DNA of 64,000 nt from assembly GCF_001559075.2 (NCBI RefSeq), contig NZ_CP014015.2, forward strand, positions 4,774,001-4,838,000. The letters run 5' to 3'. How positions within the stretch are numbered: position 1 is the first letter of the stretch; each line of letters starts with the position of its first letter. The notes beneath the pieces were generated by a model. The model saw only the letters and a program-made list of their open reading frames with translations, was not told the DNA's origin and searched no databases. The translations under genes were made by a program, and so were the position numbers. This DNA is from Citrobacter amalonaticus. Its GTDB lineage: Bacteria; Pseudomonadota; Gammaproteobacteria; Enterobacterales; Enterobacteriaceae. Positions 43,502 through 53,326 of the stretch are shown one piece after another.

Positions 43502-43891
43502 TTACATGCCCAGTTTCTCAAAGATTTTATTGAGTTTTTCTTCCAGCGTCGCCGCAGTGAACGGTTTCACCACGTAGCCGCTGGCACCGGCCTGCGCTGC
43601 GGCGATGATGTTCTCTTTCTTCGCTTCTGCGGTCACCATTAGCACCGGCAGTGAGGACATCCCGCCGTCCGCGCGAATGGTTTTCAGCAACTCGAGACCG
43701 TCGATGTTCGGCATGTTCCAGTCGGAAATGACAAAGCCAAACCCACCTGCCTGCAGTTTATTCAACGCATCCGCGCCATCTTCGGCCTCTTCCACGTTGT
43801 TAAATCCCAATTCCTTAAGCAGGTTACGCACGATGCGACGCATGGTGGAAAAGTCATCCACAACCAAAAACTTAAGCTCTTTATCCGCCAT
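43502..43891 (-). CDS. cheY: Chemotaxis response regulator CheY
   Basis: Single-domain receiver that binds FliM of the flagellar motor when phosphorylated. In 129 residues the acidic pocket Asp12/Asp13, the phosphorylation site Asp57 (VISDWNMP), Thr87 and Lys109 are all present. It stands 10 bp before cheZ and 17 bp after cheB. Confidence 0.98.
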   Translation of the reverse strand: MADKELKFLVVDDFSTMRRIVRNLLKELGFNNVEEAEDGADALNKLQAGGFGFVISDWNMPNIDGLELLKTIRADGGMSSLPVLMVTAEAKKENIIAAAQAGASGYVVKPFTAATLEEKLNKIFEKLGM

Positions 43892-43908
43892 AAAAAATTA
43901 CTCCTGAT

Positions 43909-44958
43909 TCAAATACGTATTGCCTGTCCGGCACTGATTTTCGCCAGCATCTGCTGGCTAACCTGACTAAGATCGACCACTTCGCTGACGCCACCCATAT
44001 TGATGGCTTCGCGCGGCATGCCGAACACCACACAACTTGCTTCATTTTGCGCAATCGTCCAGGCGCCTGCCTGGTGCATCGCTAACATTCCGGCGGCGCC
44101 GTCGTTGCCCATTCCCGTCAGGATCACCCCGACGGCGTTGCGCCCAGCATGAATCGCTACCGAATGAAACAGCACATCCACAGACGGCCGGTGCCGGTTA
44201 ACCGGCGGACCGTCATGAATTTTGATTTGATAGTTTGCCCCGCTGCGCGCCAGTTCCATGTGTTTATCGCCCGGCGCAATGTAGGCATGGCCTGGCAGAA
44301 CACGTTCGCCGTCCTCCGCCTCTTTCACGGCTATCTGACACAGCTTGTTCAGACGCTCGGCAAACGAGCGGGTAAAACCGGGCGGCATATGCTGCGTAAT
44401 AATGACCGCCGGACTGGAGAGCGGCAGCGGCTGCAGCACATGGCGAATCGCCTCAGTGCCGCCCGTCGAGGCGCCAATCGCAATCAGCTTTTCCGAACTG
44501 AGCAGCGGCCCCGCCTTTAAGGTGACCGGCGCCGCAAGCGGTTTATGGGCGGTCAGACGTGCGCGTGACGCCGTGCGCACTTTCTCCGCAATCATCTCGC
44601 TGTAGGCCAGCATCCCTTCGCGGATCCCCAACTGCGGCTTAGTGACAAAATCGATCGCCCCCAGTTCCAGCGCCCGCAGCGTCACTTCCGACCCTTTCCC
44701 CGTCAGCGACGACACCATCACCACCGGCATCGGACGCAGCCGCATCAGCTTTTCAAGAAAATCGAGGCCGTCCATCCGCGGCATTTCGACGTCCAGCGTC
44801 AGCACGTCAGGGTTGTATTTCTTGATCAAATCCCGGGCGACGAGCGGATCGGGTGCGGTTGCCACCATCTCCATGTCGCTATAGCTGTTAATAATTTCGG
44901 TCATGATTTGGCGCATCAATGCAGAATCATCGACCGACAACACCCTGATTTTACTCAT
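43909..44958 (-). CDS. cheB: Chemotaxis methylesterase/deamidase CheB
   Basis: Removes methyl groups from receptor glutamates and deamidates glutamines; activated by CheA. The N-terminal receiver has Asp56 (TLDVEMP) and the C-terminal esterase has Ser164 (AIGASTGGTEA) and His190 (ITQHMPPGF). Length is 349 residues, as in E. coli. It overlaps cheR by 4 bp. Confidence 0.98.
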   Translation of the reverse strand: MSKIRVLSVDDSALMRQIMTEIINSYSDMEMVATAPDPLVARDLIKKYNPDVLTLDVEMPRMDGLDFLEKLMRLRPMPVVMVSSLTGKGSEVTLRALELGAIDFVTKPQLGIREGMLAYSEMIAEKVRTASRARLTAHKPLAAPVTLKAGPLLSSEKLIAIGASTGGTEAIRHVLQPLPLSSPAVIITQHMPPGFTRSFAERLNKLCQIAVKEAEDGERVLPGHAYIAPGDKHMELARSGANYQIKIHDGPPVNRHRPSVDVLFHSVAIHAGRNAVGVILTGMGNDGAAGMLAMHQAGAWTIAQNEASCVVFGMPREAINMGGVSEVVDLSQVSQQMLAKISAGQAIRI

Positions 44959-45821
44959 GCTTTACCCTTACTTAGCGCATAAACCGTTTGCCCGCGCAGG
45001 CTAAAGTCGCGCACGAGGTTACTAAAGTTCTCTGAATGCCCGGCAAACAGCAGACCATCAGGCTTAAGAAGAGGGACAAAACGACGCAGAATGTCCTGCT
45101 GCGTCGTTTTATCGAAATAGATCATCACATTGCGGCAGAAAATGGCGTCGAATGGTCCCGGCACGTTGTACTGCTTATCGAGCAGGTTAATCACGGAAAA
45201 CTCGACGTGGCTTGCCAGTTCCTGACGCACACGCACCAGCCCATCATGAGGACCGGTTCCGCGCATGAAATAGCGCTGGAGCTGCTGCGGCGACAGGGTC
45301 TTCAGTTCGTCCAGCCGATAAATCCCGCTGCGGGCCTTTTCCAGTACTTCGGTGTCGATATCGCTGGCAAACACCTTCCAGCGCCCCGGTGCCGTCCCCA
45401 GCGTATCGGCCAGCGTAATGGCGATACTGTACGGTTCTTCACCGGTCGATGCCGCCGCGCTCCAGACCCGGTATTCGCCGCTGTGACGACGGGCGCTTTC
45501 CGCCAGTACCGGAAAATGGTGCCCTTCGCGGAAGAAGGCGGTCAGGTTAGTGGTTAACGAATTGATAAAAGCCTGCCACTCTGCGCTGCTTTGATTCGCT
45601 TCCAGCACGCTGAGATAGTGACCAAAATCATCCAGCCCCAGCGTACGCAGACGACGGACCAGGCGGTTGTAAACCATATCCCGCTTGTGGTCCGCCAGCA
45701 CGATCCCCGCGCGCTGGTAGATTAATTGACATATCCGACGAAAGTGCGCGTCGGACAGCGCAAGGCGCTGGGTCATCTGTAACAATAATGACGTTTGCCC
45801 GTTGGGCAGAGATGATGTCAT
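44955..45821 (-). CDS. cheR: Chemotaxis receptor methyltransferase CheR
   Basis: SAM-dependent enzyme that methylates receptor glutamates for adaptation. The 288 residues include the N-terminal helical domain (QLIYQRAGIVLADHKRDMVY), the catalytic NLTAFFREGHHF segment near residue 90 and the SAM site WSAAASTGEEPYSIA near residue 118. The beta-subdomain that docks on the NWETF tail of Tar is present, matching the Tar C-terminus in this operon. Confidence 0.97.
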   Translation of the reverse strand: MTSSLPNGQTSLLLQMTQRLALSDAHFRRICQLIYQRAGIVLADHKRDMVYNRLVRRLRTLGLDDFGHYLSVLEANQSSAEWQAFINSLTTNLTAFFREGHHFPVLAESARRHSGEYRVWSAAASTGEEPYSIAITLADTLGTAPGRWKVFASDIDTEVLEKARSGIYRLDELKTLSPQQLQRYFMRGTGPHDGLVRVRQELASHVEFSVINLLDKQYNVPGPFDAIFCRNVMIYFDKTTQQDILRRFVPLLKPDGLLFAGHSENFSNLVRDFSLRGQTVYALSKGKA

Positions 45822-45840
45822 AGCGCCTTCTCAATCACAT

Positions 45841-47442
45841 TCAGGATACAACGGGCACAGCCTGTGGCGGTGCCGATTCTTGGTGTGTTACAACCTGTTC
45901 TTCAAGTTTGAATACTGCCACGCGGGCGGACAGCGTGTCGGCCTGATGCGCGAGTTGATCGGTCGCGGCGGCTGCTTCTTCCACCAGTGCGGCGTTCTGT
46001 TGCGTCACCTGATCCATCTGGGTGACCGCCTGCGCCACCTGCTCGATCCCTCTGCGCTGTTCGTCTGACGCCGAGGCAATCTCGCCCATGATGTCGTTGA
46101 CCCGGGTGACCGAACTCACGATTTCCGTCATGGTGTGGGCAGCCGTATCGACGAGTTGCGATCCCTGGTGGACACGGTTCACCGACTCTTCAATCAACCC
46201 TTTAATCTCTTTCGCCGCCTGGGCGCTGCGACTCGCGAGGTTACGCACTTCTCCGGCTACCACGGCAAATCCACGCCCCTGTTCGCCAGCTCGCGCTGCT
46301 TCAACCGCCGCGTTGAGCGCCAGAATGTTGGTCTGGAAGGCAATGCCATCGATCACGCCAATGATGTCGCCAATCTTTTGCGAACTGGCGGCAATCGCCT
46401 GCATCGTACTGGCGACTTTGCTGGTCTGCTCGCCGCCGGTTTTCGCCGTATCGGCGGCGCTTTTTGCCAGCCCGGAAGCCTGACGCGCATTATCGGCGTT
46501 CTGACCAACGGTAGCCGTTAACTGCTCCATGCTGGCCGCCGTCTGCGCCAATGATGCCGCCTGCTGCTCGGTGCGTGAGGAGAGATCGTTATTGCCCATC
46601 GCGATTTCAGAAATCCCGGTATGCATCGCCAGACTGCCCTGACGCACGTCGCTGACGGTTTCCCGCAGCGCCTGTTGCATTGCCTTCAGGCTGGCAAAGA
46701 TCGCCGAAATCTCATTACGTCCGTAAACCGCAATTGGCCGCGCCAGGTTACCCTCGGCAATGCTGTCAAAATGGCTGCCGACAATCGCCAGCGGCTGGAC
46801 GATCATTTTGCGCGACCAGTACAGTGCTCCGGTAGTTAACAGCGCGGCAATAATCACCATGCTGATAAAAATCGCCGCCGACATGTGGTAATTGTTTTTA
46901 CTCTGTTGCCCTGCCACCACCAGCACATGGTTAATGTTCTGCTGCCAGGCGTTGAAGTTCACATCAAAGGCATCCTGCGAAGCCTGCACCGGCGCGGTCA
47001 GAAAGTCTGACAGCTGGTTATTCTCAAGCCAGGTGGCCTGATGCTCCAGATCGCTGTGCCACTGGGTGAAGCTTTTCTCCGTTGCGTCCTGCAAGGCTTT
47101 CCCCTCCTGGGTATTCGCCTCTATCGCCCTGAAGCTGTTAAACAGCGAGCCGGACTGCGCCAGGCTTTCACGCGCGATGACCATCAGGCTTTTGATGTCA
47201 TCGGGCGGATAGCTCAGCGCCGTTAATGTCCCGGCCTTGTTGAGGGCGGTACTCGCCTGTAATAAAACGGCGCGCGTTTGTGCCAGCGCCGCGCGTTGCT
47301 GATTACTCTGCTCGACCTGATTCAGGCTCTGAAAACCGTCCCGAAATGCCCAGAAAGACAAGCCATTACTGCCAATCTGCAATACACCGCAGAGGATCAA
47401 AATCAAAAACAGCGTGGTCGAGATTCGAATACGATTAAACAT
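45841..47442 (-). CDS. tap: Methyl-accepting chemotaxis protein Tap (dipeptide/pyrimidine sensor)
   Basis: Inner-membrane chemoreceptor. The ATG at 47442 with GGGAG 5 nt upstream gives 533 residues, as in E. coli Tap. Order: TM1 (LFLILILCGVLQIGSNGLSF), periplasmic four-helix domain, TM2 near residue 190-210, HAMP, and the signalling hairpin with the invariant tip GIAFQTNILALNAAVEAARA. It ends PQAVPVVS and lacks the NWE(T/S)F tether, so adaptation should depend on Tar or Tsr. Alignment to E. coli Tap is close in both the periplasmic and signalling halves; tap is missing from Salmonella, which helps place the organism. Confidence 0.94.
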   Translation of the reverse strand: MFNRIRISTTLFLILILCGVLQIGSNGLSFWAFRDGFQSLNQVEQSNQQRAALAQTRAVLLQASTALNKAGTLTALSYPPDDIKSLMVIARESLAQSGSLFNSFRAIEANTQEGKALQDATEKSFTQWHSDLEHQATWLENNQLSDFLTAPVQASQDAFDVNFNAWQQNINHVLVVAGQQSKNNYHMSAAIFISMVIIAALLTTGALYWSRKMIVQPLAIVGSHFDSIAEGNLARPIAVYGRNEISAIFASLKAMQQALRETVSDVRQGSLAMHTGISEIAMGNNDLSSRTEQQAASLAQTAASMEQLTATVGQNADNARQASGLAKSAADTAKTGGEQTSKVASTMQAIAASSQKIGDIIGVIDGIAFQTNILALNAAVEAARAGEQGRGFAVVAGEVRNLASRSAQAAKEIKGLIEESVNRVHQGSQLVDTAAHTMTEIVSSVTRVNDIMGEIASASDEQRRGIEQVAQAVTQMDQVTQQNAALVEEAAAATDQLAHQADTLSARVAVFKLEEQVVTHQESAPPQAVPVVS

Positions 47443-47486
47443 CAACGCTCCCATCAGGCGGCAACGGCCGCAGTGTTAAATTTCGG

Positions 47487-49148
47487 TCAAAATGTTTCCC
47501 AGTTAGTATCGTGCTCCATGCTTAACGAGGGCTTCTGCGCGCTGCGAGGCGCGTCAGCAGAAGTCCGTTCTTCTTTGGTTTTTACCGCATAAGGACGCGC
47601 GGCAAGGCGAAATGCGGATACCGCCATCGTCAGACGGCTGGCCTGTTCTTCGAGAGCGGCCGCAGCGGCGGCGGATTCCTGGACCAGCGAGGCGTTTTGC
47701 TGCGTCACGCGGTCCATTTCAGAAACCGCCAGCGCCACCTGATCGATACCGCGGCTTTGTTCATCAGAAGCCGAGGCAATTTCGCCCATAATGTCGGTCA
47801 CGCGGGTCACCGCATTGACGATATCGTTCATGGTCTCGCCCGCGCTTTCGACCAGCACGGAGCCGGTATCCACGCGCGAAACAGAATCTTCAATCAGCGC
47901 TTTGATCTCTTTTGCCGCCTGCGCACTGCGACTGGCCAGGTTACGTACTTCACCAGCGACCACCGCAAAGCCACGCCCCTGTTCGCCTGCTCGCGCGGCT
48001 TCCACCGCGGCGTTCAGCGCCAGGATGTTGGTCTGGAAGGCAATACCGTCGATCACGCTGATAATGTCGGCAATTTTCTTCGAGCTACCGGCAATTTCAT
48101 GCATCGTTTTGACGACGTTATCCACCACTTTGCCACCGTGCTGCGCGGTTTCCGACGCGCTCTGCGCCAGTTGCGACGCCTGTCGGGCATTGTCGGCGTT
48201 CTGTTTCACCGTCGCGGTCAACTCTTCCATGCTGGCCGCCGTCTCTTCCAGCGCCGACGCCTGTTGTTCGGTCCGTGATGAAAGATCGGTGTTACCGGTG
48301 GCGATTTCCGTGGTACCGGAGTAGATGGCATCGGAGCCTTCGCGCACCTGGGTGACGGTTTCCACCAGCGAGCGCTGCATGTGATCAACGCTGCTTGCCA
48401 GTTCGCCAATCTCATTACGTCCGGCGACGGTCAGGGTGTTGGTCAGATTGCCGCCGGCGATTTCGCGAATATGGGCGATGACTCGGGATAGCGGGTTGAG
48501 CAGGGTGTGACGAATGCCGTACCACACCACCACCAGGATCAGCACCAGCACCACCGCCAGGATGGCGAGTTGCCACTGCGCAAACTGGTAGTCGCGCGCG
48601 CTTTCATCAAATGCCTGGCGATAGAGTTTTTCGCTGACGCTGGCGTATTTGCTCTTCGCGTCGCCGAGTCCGTTTTGCATTCCCTGCGTGGGTTGCGCGA
48701 AAAACGCATCCATGTTGCCGCTTTCCAGGAACTGCACCAGTTCGGTTAATCCGGCAAAATATTTCTGGTATTTTTCGTCCACATTGCTGCTGACCTCCGC
48801 CATCTCTGGCAGCGGATCGATAGATTTAAACCTGGCGTAGTGCTCCGCCGCCTGAGCGAGAGAATTTTTCGCGCTCTTCAGCAGATCGTTTTTTGCGCTA
48901 CTCTGCTGATTGTTGGCGTCCATCATCATGCGTGCAGAGGAACGACTGAGGTTGATACGTGTTTGCAGCATCAGATCCCATGTCGAGGTCAGTTCACTCT
49001 GCTGTTGGCGTAGATCGTTGGAAATAACAAAACTTTTTTGATTCTGCTGTAAAGACGAAAACAGCAAACCACCAGAGACAAGCTGTAGCAGTGCGAAAAC
49101 CCCCAGCACCATCATCAGCATTGTGACAACGCGGATACGGTTAAACAT
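47487..49148 (-). CDS. tar: Methyl-accepting chemotaxis protein Tar (aspartate sensor)
   Basis: Aspartate (and maltose-binding-protein) receptor, 553 residues. TM1 spans about residues 7-30, TM2 about 190-212, followed by HAMP and the kinase-control hairpin (GIAFQTNILALNAAVEAARA). Arg64, Arg69 and Arg73 of the aspartate pocket are all present in TRINLSRSSAR. The C-terminus NWETF is the CheR/CheB tether. It is the first gene of tar-tap-cheRBYZ with its own sigma-28 promoter; the gene upstream is a pilus adhesin instead of cheW. Confidence 0.97.
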   Translation of the reverse strand: MFNRIRVVTMLMMVLGVFALLQLVSGGLLFSSLQQNQKSFVISNDLRQQQSELTSTWDLMLQTRINLSRSSARMMMDANNQQSSAKNDLLKSAKNSLAQAAEHYARFKSIDPLPEMAEVSSNVDEKYQKYFAGLTELVQFLESGNMDAFFAQPTQGMQNGLGDAKSKYASVSEKLYRQAFDESARDYQFAQWQLAILAVVLVLILVVVWYGIRHTLLNPLSRVIAHIREIAGGNLTNTLTVAGRNEIGELASSVDHMQRSLVETVTQVREGSDAIYSGTTEIATGNTDLSSRTEQQASALEETAASMEELTATVKQNADNARQASQLAQSASETAQHGGKVVDNVVKTMHEIAGSSKKIADIISVIDGIAFQTNILALNAAVEAARAGEQGRGFAVVAGEVRNLASRSAQAAKEIKALIEDSVSRVDTGSVLVESAGETMNDIVNAVTRVTDIMGEIASASDEQSRGIDQVALAVSEMDRVTQQNASLVQESAAAAAALEEQASRLTMAVSAFRLAARPYAVKTKEERTSADAPRSAQKPSLSMEHDTNWETF

Positions 49149-49179
49149 AAGGCACCTTCCTGAAAACGAGTTAACAACG

Positions 49180-49206
49180 TTATCGGCACCCTTGATAAGA
49201 ACTTTA
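49180..49206 (-). promoter_or_regulatory. Sigma-28 (FliA) promoter of tar
   Basis: On the minus strand TAAA, then exactly 15 bp, then GCCGATAA: a full match to the flagellar class III consensus. It lies 32 bp upstream of tar, entirely in the 81-bp gap after the pilus adhesin gene. Confidence 0.93.
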
Positions 49207-49229
49207 CGTTTGCGAAAGGGAAATCCAGG

Positions 49230-50192
49230 TCAGAAGGCGATATCCACCACCACCGTGTCGGTGTAAGTCCCGGCGGGAGGCGTGGATTGGGTGGGTAACA
49301 CTCTGGCGGTGTAGTTGTAGGTTCGCAGCAGACCGTCGCTGCTGGTAGAGGATGAGGCGCTGCTGGCCCAACGTTCCGTACCGACGCTCCCCCAGCGGTT
49401 GGTGGTGCTCGCTTTGTAAATTTCGTAGCTCAGGCGGTTGTTGCCGCTCGCCATATTGCGCACATTACCGTTGGCATAACTGCCGTTATTAATGCCTACC
49501 GTGTAGGTACTGCCCTTGGTACAGGTAATAGAAACCGCCTGCGAAATGGCGGGAAAATTTTTGACCAGCGGCGCACTGCCGAAATTGACGTTCGGCGCGT
49601 TAATGGTGATGCAGTCATTGGTCACCGTCAGGTTAAGCTGCATTGTGGTGGCGACCGTATTGGTTTGCGTAGTGACGCACAGCCCCAGCGCTCCCACCTG
49701 ACAGATGTTGTAATAAACGTTGAAATTGAGCGTCACCTGATACGGCCCGGCACTGACGTTCTGCCCGGTACTGGTACGAAAGAAAAGCGGTAACGTAAAG
49801 CGCGTGGAACCTAACAGCGCCAGCAGCGTACTGCCACTCCAGGTATAGCTGCCGCCGATGGCAATCTCGCTGTTGCTGGCGCAGCCGGACTGACCGCACA
49901 GGCGCACCGGCACCACATCCGTCACGGTGGTATTGTCCGTGCGCTTGAGGTTGGCGCGGGTGCCTGTAGACACCGTCGCCCCGGTATAAGTCAGCGTCAC
50001 CGTATCGTTATTCAGTAACCCCAACACCACGTCGCATTGCACCAGCAGATTGGCGCTGGTCGCCTGTTCCGTGCTGTTGACGGTAAACGAGGAGACGCTG
50101 CCGAAGGCCCCCGCCGTGGTGCTTACGCTGCAGGCAGCCCAGGCCCCCGGCGCAGCCGTCAGTAATAGCAACAACAGCACACGTCCGATCAT
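49230..50192 (-). CDS. Csu-type pilus tip adhesin with two spore-coat-U domains (CsuE-like)
   Basis: Predicted tip protein of an archaic chaperone-usher pilus. The 320 residues have a signal peptide (MIGRVLLLLLLTAAPGAWAA) and two SCPU domains: about residues 20-160 and 185-320. The second has the family pattern with VNFGSAPLV, CTKGSTYTVGINNGS, NRLSYEIYK and a final Tyr-rich strand ending AGTYTDTVVVDIAF. Two-domain architecture and last place in the operon match CsuE of Acinetobacter. The start overlaps the usher stop by 4 bp. No terminator is visible between this gene and tar. Confidence 0.85.
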   Translation of the reverse strand: MIGRVLLLLLLTAAPGAWAACSVSTTAGAFGSVSSFTVNSTEQATSANLLVQCDVVLGLLNNDTVTLTYTGATVSTGTRANLKRTDNTTVTDVVPVRLCGQSGCASNSEIAIGGSYTWSGSTLLALLGSTRFTLPLFFRTSTGQNVSAGPYQVTLNFNVYYNICQVGALGLCVTTQTNTVATTMQLNLTVTNDCITINAPNVNFGSAPLVKNFPAISQAVSITCTKGSTYTVGINNGSYANGNVRNMASGNNRLSYEIYKASTTNRWGSVGTERWASSASSSTSSDGLLRTYNYTARVLPTQSTPPAGTYTDTVVVDIAF

Positions 50193-52579
50193 CCGACCCC
50201 CTGACGACAGATCAACGGCCCGTAGGTCTGGAGTTTATGTTCGGGATTGGCGGTCAGCGAGAAGGCGGTTTCGCAACGCTTTCCGTCGGGCGTGACGACC
50301 CGCAGCGGATTCACGCCATCGAGATTCTCCAGCCAGACGATCCCGTCGTAGCCGACCACGGCGGGCGATTTATTATCCCGCATGACCTGGCTTGCCACCG
50401 GCAGCGCATGCCCGTTTTCGTCATGCAAAATAACGCTTGCCACCCGCTCCTGCTCCATCGGGAAATCAACCAGATATCCGCTCTGGCGACGCAGCGCCAC
50501 TTTACGTTCGGTCTCTTTCAGGCGGGTATCGGCAGGCAGATTGAGCGTGTTAATGCTGTAACTCGCCGGGTAGTAGGCGGAGACGCCGCTGATCAGCAAA
50601 TAGCCCTGATCGTTAGTGTGACCGACCGGCTGGTTTTCGTAATTGACCGGAACATCAGGATGCCCGTCGGTACTGACCAGCACAAAAGCATCGTTGATTT
50701 TATTAGCGGCAAACAGCTGGTTTTCCATAAGGACCAGCGATCCCATCGCCTCGCCCCACCAGGTCATGGCATTGCCTTCGCCGTAAGTTCCCCCTTGTAA
50801 TTCGATATTCCGGTTACGCCAGCCCAGCGTCGCCTGCTGGTAATCCCGCGCCTGAGACTGTCGCGCCCAGGCCAGGTTCCAGCTAAACCCACCGTCGGTT
50901 GGCATCGAATGATTGTAATTAATGCGCTGGGTCTGACCGGCATCGGGCGTTTTTTCCATCGACACCGCCGCGCTGTCCCGTTCGCCGAGCGGGATTTGCA
51001 CCGACATCGCCAGCGTCCAGTCCCCTTGTTGATTGTCGCGACTTGCCGACAGATAAAGACTGCTGCTTCCCCACAGATTCCGGCTCCAGGAGAGATTCAG
51101 CAGTTCTGTTTTCTGCGAGTCAAAACTGCGGATCCCAATCCAGGCCGCACCGACATTGCCAAATTCGCCCATGTTGAACGTCAGCGAATACTGGTCGCTG
51201 CGCTGGCTCAACGAGGCCAGCGGCTGGTTGTCGTTATCCACCAGCGGAGTCTGATCGTACAGCGCCAGGTTGCCAAATCCGCGCTCACGCCGCGAGTGCT
51301 GGGTGGCCACGCTGAATTCAGCGGTACTGTACTGATAGCCCCAGTTAATCTGATTACCGCTGTTGCCGCGCATTCGGCTTTCCGTCCATGCGCCATTCAC
51401 CACACCCAGTCGCCCCAGTTTGACCAGCGACCCCACGCCACCCAGCGCCAGTGCTTCCGCGCCCTCAACGTGCCCTTCAAGCGTCAGATAATCGTTCACC
51501 CCGTAGCGGTAGCTCGCGCTGCCGACCGCCGGACCGTAGTCAAAATTGTCGATGCCGTAATTGCGGCGCAGGCTGCCCAGGGTGATCGCGCCGTCGCTGA
51601 CGCCTGTTTTGAGCAGATTACTGGCGACATAAAACGGTAAAGTCGTGCTCACCTGGCGGCCCAGCGCGTCGCGAGTGACCAGCACCGCATCGCCGGCGCC
51701 ATTAATGTAGGGCAGGTTGGTGAGCGTAAACGGCCCCGGCTGAAGCTCCGTTGAACCGGCCCGGTAGCCGTTGATAAACAGATCCACCGCGGTGGGCACC
51801 GCGGCTTCACCGGAGAATTCCGGCAAGGGCCAGGTCACCAGATCCGGACGCAACGAGAAGTCGCGCCCCCACGACACGCCGCCCACCCGCACGCTGTTAC
51901 TCCAGCTCAGGGCATCGCTTATCACATCACCCACCCGCCATTGCGTCGCATCGGTCTCATGGGTCGCGGTGAACACGGTGTCGTAGCGCACGTATCCGTC
52001 CTGCTGATCGTCGTTCCCGGCCAGATTTTGTCGCACGTAGCCCGTTGACGAGAGCGAACCAGCATCGTTAAAGAAGCGCAACTCGTGCCAGATGGAAGCC
52101 TGGCTGTCGCCGTTTTGCGTGTGGCTGCTGTAGAAATCGTAATTGAGCAGCGCGCCGCTGCCATTGCGCGCGTCGTTTGCCGTGGCCTCACCGCCAAATG
52201 GCGTTGCGCGCTCGGGTAGCCAGTCCTGCGGTACGCTCAGTAGCAGACGCTGTCCACTGCTGTCGTATTGCGCGTTAACTTGCGGTAAGCGCGAAACATT
52301 CACCTCGCCCTGCGGAAGGTGTTCGGCGGGAAGTCCGGCCTGCTGCAGATCGTCCCGGCTGACGTAGAACTCCCCTGCCCGCTGTATCACTGGCACCACC
52401 CGCTGCGTATCGTAATGGTTCACAATCAGCGCCAGATGAAAAACCGCTTGCTGATCGATAGCACGGGCATCGGGTGGCGGCGGGAGCGCATCATCACCTG
52501 ACTCTGCACGACAGATCCCGCTGGTGATAAGAAAGGTCGTCATCAGTAAGCCGCTTAGTGGGCGGGACCAGACAACCAT
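50189..52579 (-). CDS. Archaic (Csu-type) fimbrial usher
   Basis: Outer-membrane usher, 796 residues, shorter than FimD-type ushers and typical of the CsuD class. The ATG at 52579 has AGGGTGG just upstream. Order: signal peptide, N-terminal periplasmic domain (FYVSRDDLQQAGLPAEHL), barrel with plug (VDLFINGYRAGSTELQPGPF near residue 270), and a single short C-terminal region ending KLQTYGPLICRQGVG. It overlaps the chaperone gene by 25 bp. Confidence 0.9.
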   Translation of the reverse strand: MVVWSRPLSGLLMTTFLITSGICRAESGDDALPPPPDARAIDQQAVFHLALIVNHYDTQRVVPVIQRAGEFYVSRDDLQQAGLPAEHLPQGEVNVSRLPQVNAQYDSSGQRLLLSVPQDWLPERATPFGGEATANDARNGSGALLNYDFYSSHTQNGDSQASIWHELRFFNDAGSLSSTGYVRQNLAGNDDQQDGYVRYDTVFTATHETDATQWRVGDVISDALSWSNSVRVGGVSWGRDFSLRPDLVTWPLPEFSGEAAVPTAVDLFINGYRAGSTELQPGPFTLTNLPYINGAGDAVLVTRDALGRQVSTTLPFYVASNLLKTGVSDGAITLGSLRRNYGIDNFDYGPAVGSASYRYGVNDYLTLEGHVEGAEALALGGVGSLVKLGRLGVVNGAWTESRMRGNSGNQINWGYQYSTAEFSVATQHSRRERGFGNLALYDQTPLVDNDNQPLASLSQRSDQYSLTFNMGEFGNVGAAWIGIRSFDSQKTELLNLSWSRNLWGSSSLYLSASRDNQQGDWTLAMSVQIPLGERDSAAVSMEKTPDAGQTQRINYNHSMPTDGGFSWNLAWARQSQARDYQQATLGWRNRNIELQGGTYGEGNAMTWWGEAMGSLVLMENQLFAANKINDAFVLVSTDGHPDVPVNYENQPVGHTNDQGYLLISGVSAYYPASYSINTLNLPADTRLKETERKVALRRQSGYLVDFPMEQERVASVILHDENGHALPVASQVMRDNKSPAVVGYDGIVWLENLDGVNPLRVVTPDGKRCETAFSLTANPEHKLQTYGPLICRQGVG

Positions 52580-53310
52580 TTGCCACCCTGTGCGTTGATT
52601 GCCGCGCTCATGTTGTCCGGATGGGTGGCGCCTGCGGGGAGTGGCCAGCGACGCGTGCTGCCAGGCAGAACGTAGCCCAGCAAGCCTTGCGCCATCGTGT
52701 GCTGCGCCCCGCTCTGACGCAGCATGACTTTGCTTAACCGGAGATGCACGACATTGTCATTACGCACTTCCAGCTGTGACTGCCCGTCGGCGCGTACCAC
52801 CCGCCAGCGCAGTTTCGCAGGATCCACCCGCGCATGATGTTCTCCCTGCGCCCAGGTCTGAATCCCCTGACCGTAGACAAACAGCGGCAATGAATAGCGC
52901 ATTTGCACCTTCAACCCCATTTGCGGTTTATCGCCGCCGTCGGGCTGTGGGATCTCATCGACGATAATACGGTAGGCCTGCTCAACCCCGGCGGGAACTG
53001 TGGACTGTTTAATCAGACGAATCAGCTGTTTGCTGCCCTTTTCGATCCGGACAATCGGCGGACTGGCGACCACATCCTGCTGCGACTGATAGCGTTCGAA
53101 ACCCTCATCCTGCCGCCAGCGAACAATTCGCACCTGCATCGTCGTTGGGGTATTTCCCTGATTCTGGATCCACAACTCAGTGGCGTTGCTCTCTGCCGCC
53201 AGCCAGGGATCGATCGGCCACAGCAGGATGGTTGCGGCACTGTTCGCCCCGGCTGAAACCAGCGCTGCCGTGAAGCCAAACAGCAATCCCAAAGACGCTC
53301 GCATCTGCAT
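52555..53310 (-). CDS. Csu-type pilus periplasmic chaperone
   Basis: PapD-like chaperone of the archaic branch (CsuC-like), 251 residues. After the signal peptide comes LLWPIDPWLAAESNATELWIQN, typical of this branch, the anchoring Arg near VRIVRWRQDEGFERYQSQQ and the G1-like RMQYSLPLFVYGQ segment. It lies between the pilin genes and the usher. Confidence 0.88.
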   Translation of the reverse strand: MQMRASLGLLFGFTAALVSAGANSAATILLWPIDPWLAAESNATELWIQNQGNTPTTMQVRIVRWRQDEGFERYQSQQDVVASPPIVRIEKGSKQLIRLIKQSTVPAGVEQAYRIIVDEIPQPDGGDKPQMGLKVQMRYSLPLFVYGQGIQTWAQGEHHARVDPAKLRWRVVRADGQSQLEVRNDNVVHLRLSKVMLRQSGAQHTMAQGLLGYVLPGSTRRWPLPAGATHPDNMSAAINAQGGKWLSGPAH

Positions 53311-53326
53311 ATCACTTCTCCCTTCG

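Noticed and set aside
50909..51640. 243-codon plus-strand frame opposite the Csu-type usher
   Set aside because: No recognisable motif or ribosome-binding site; usher reading frame accounts for the bases.
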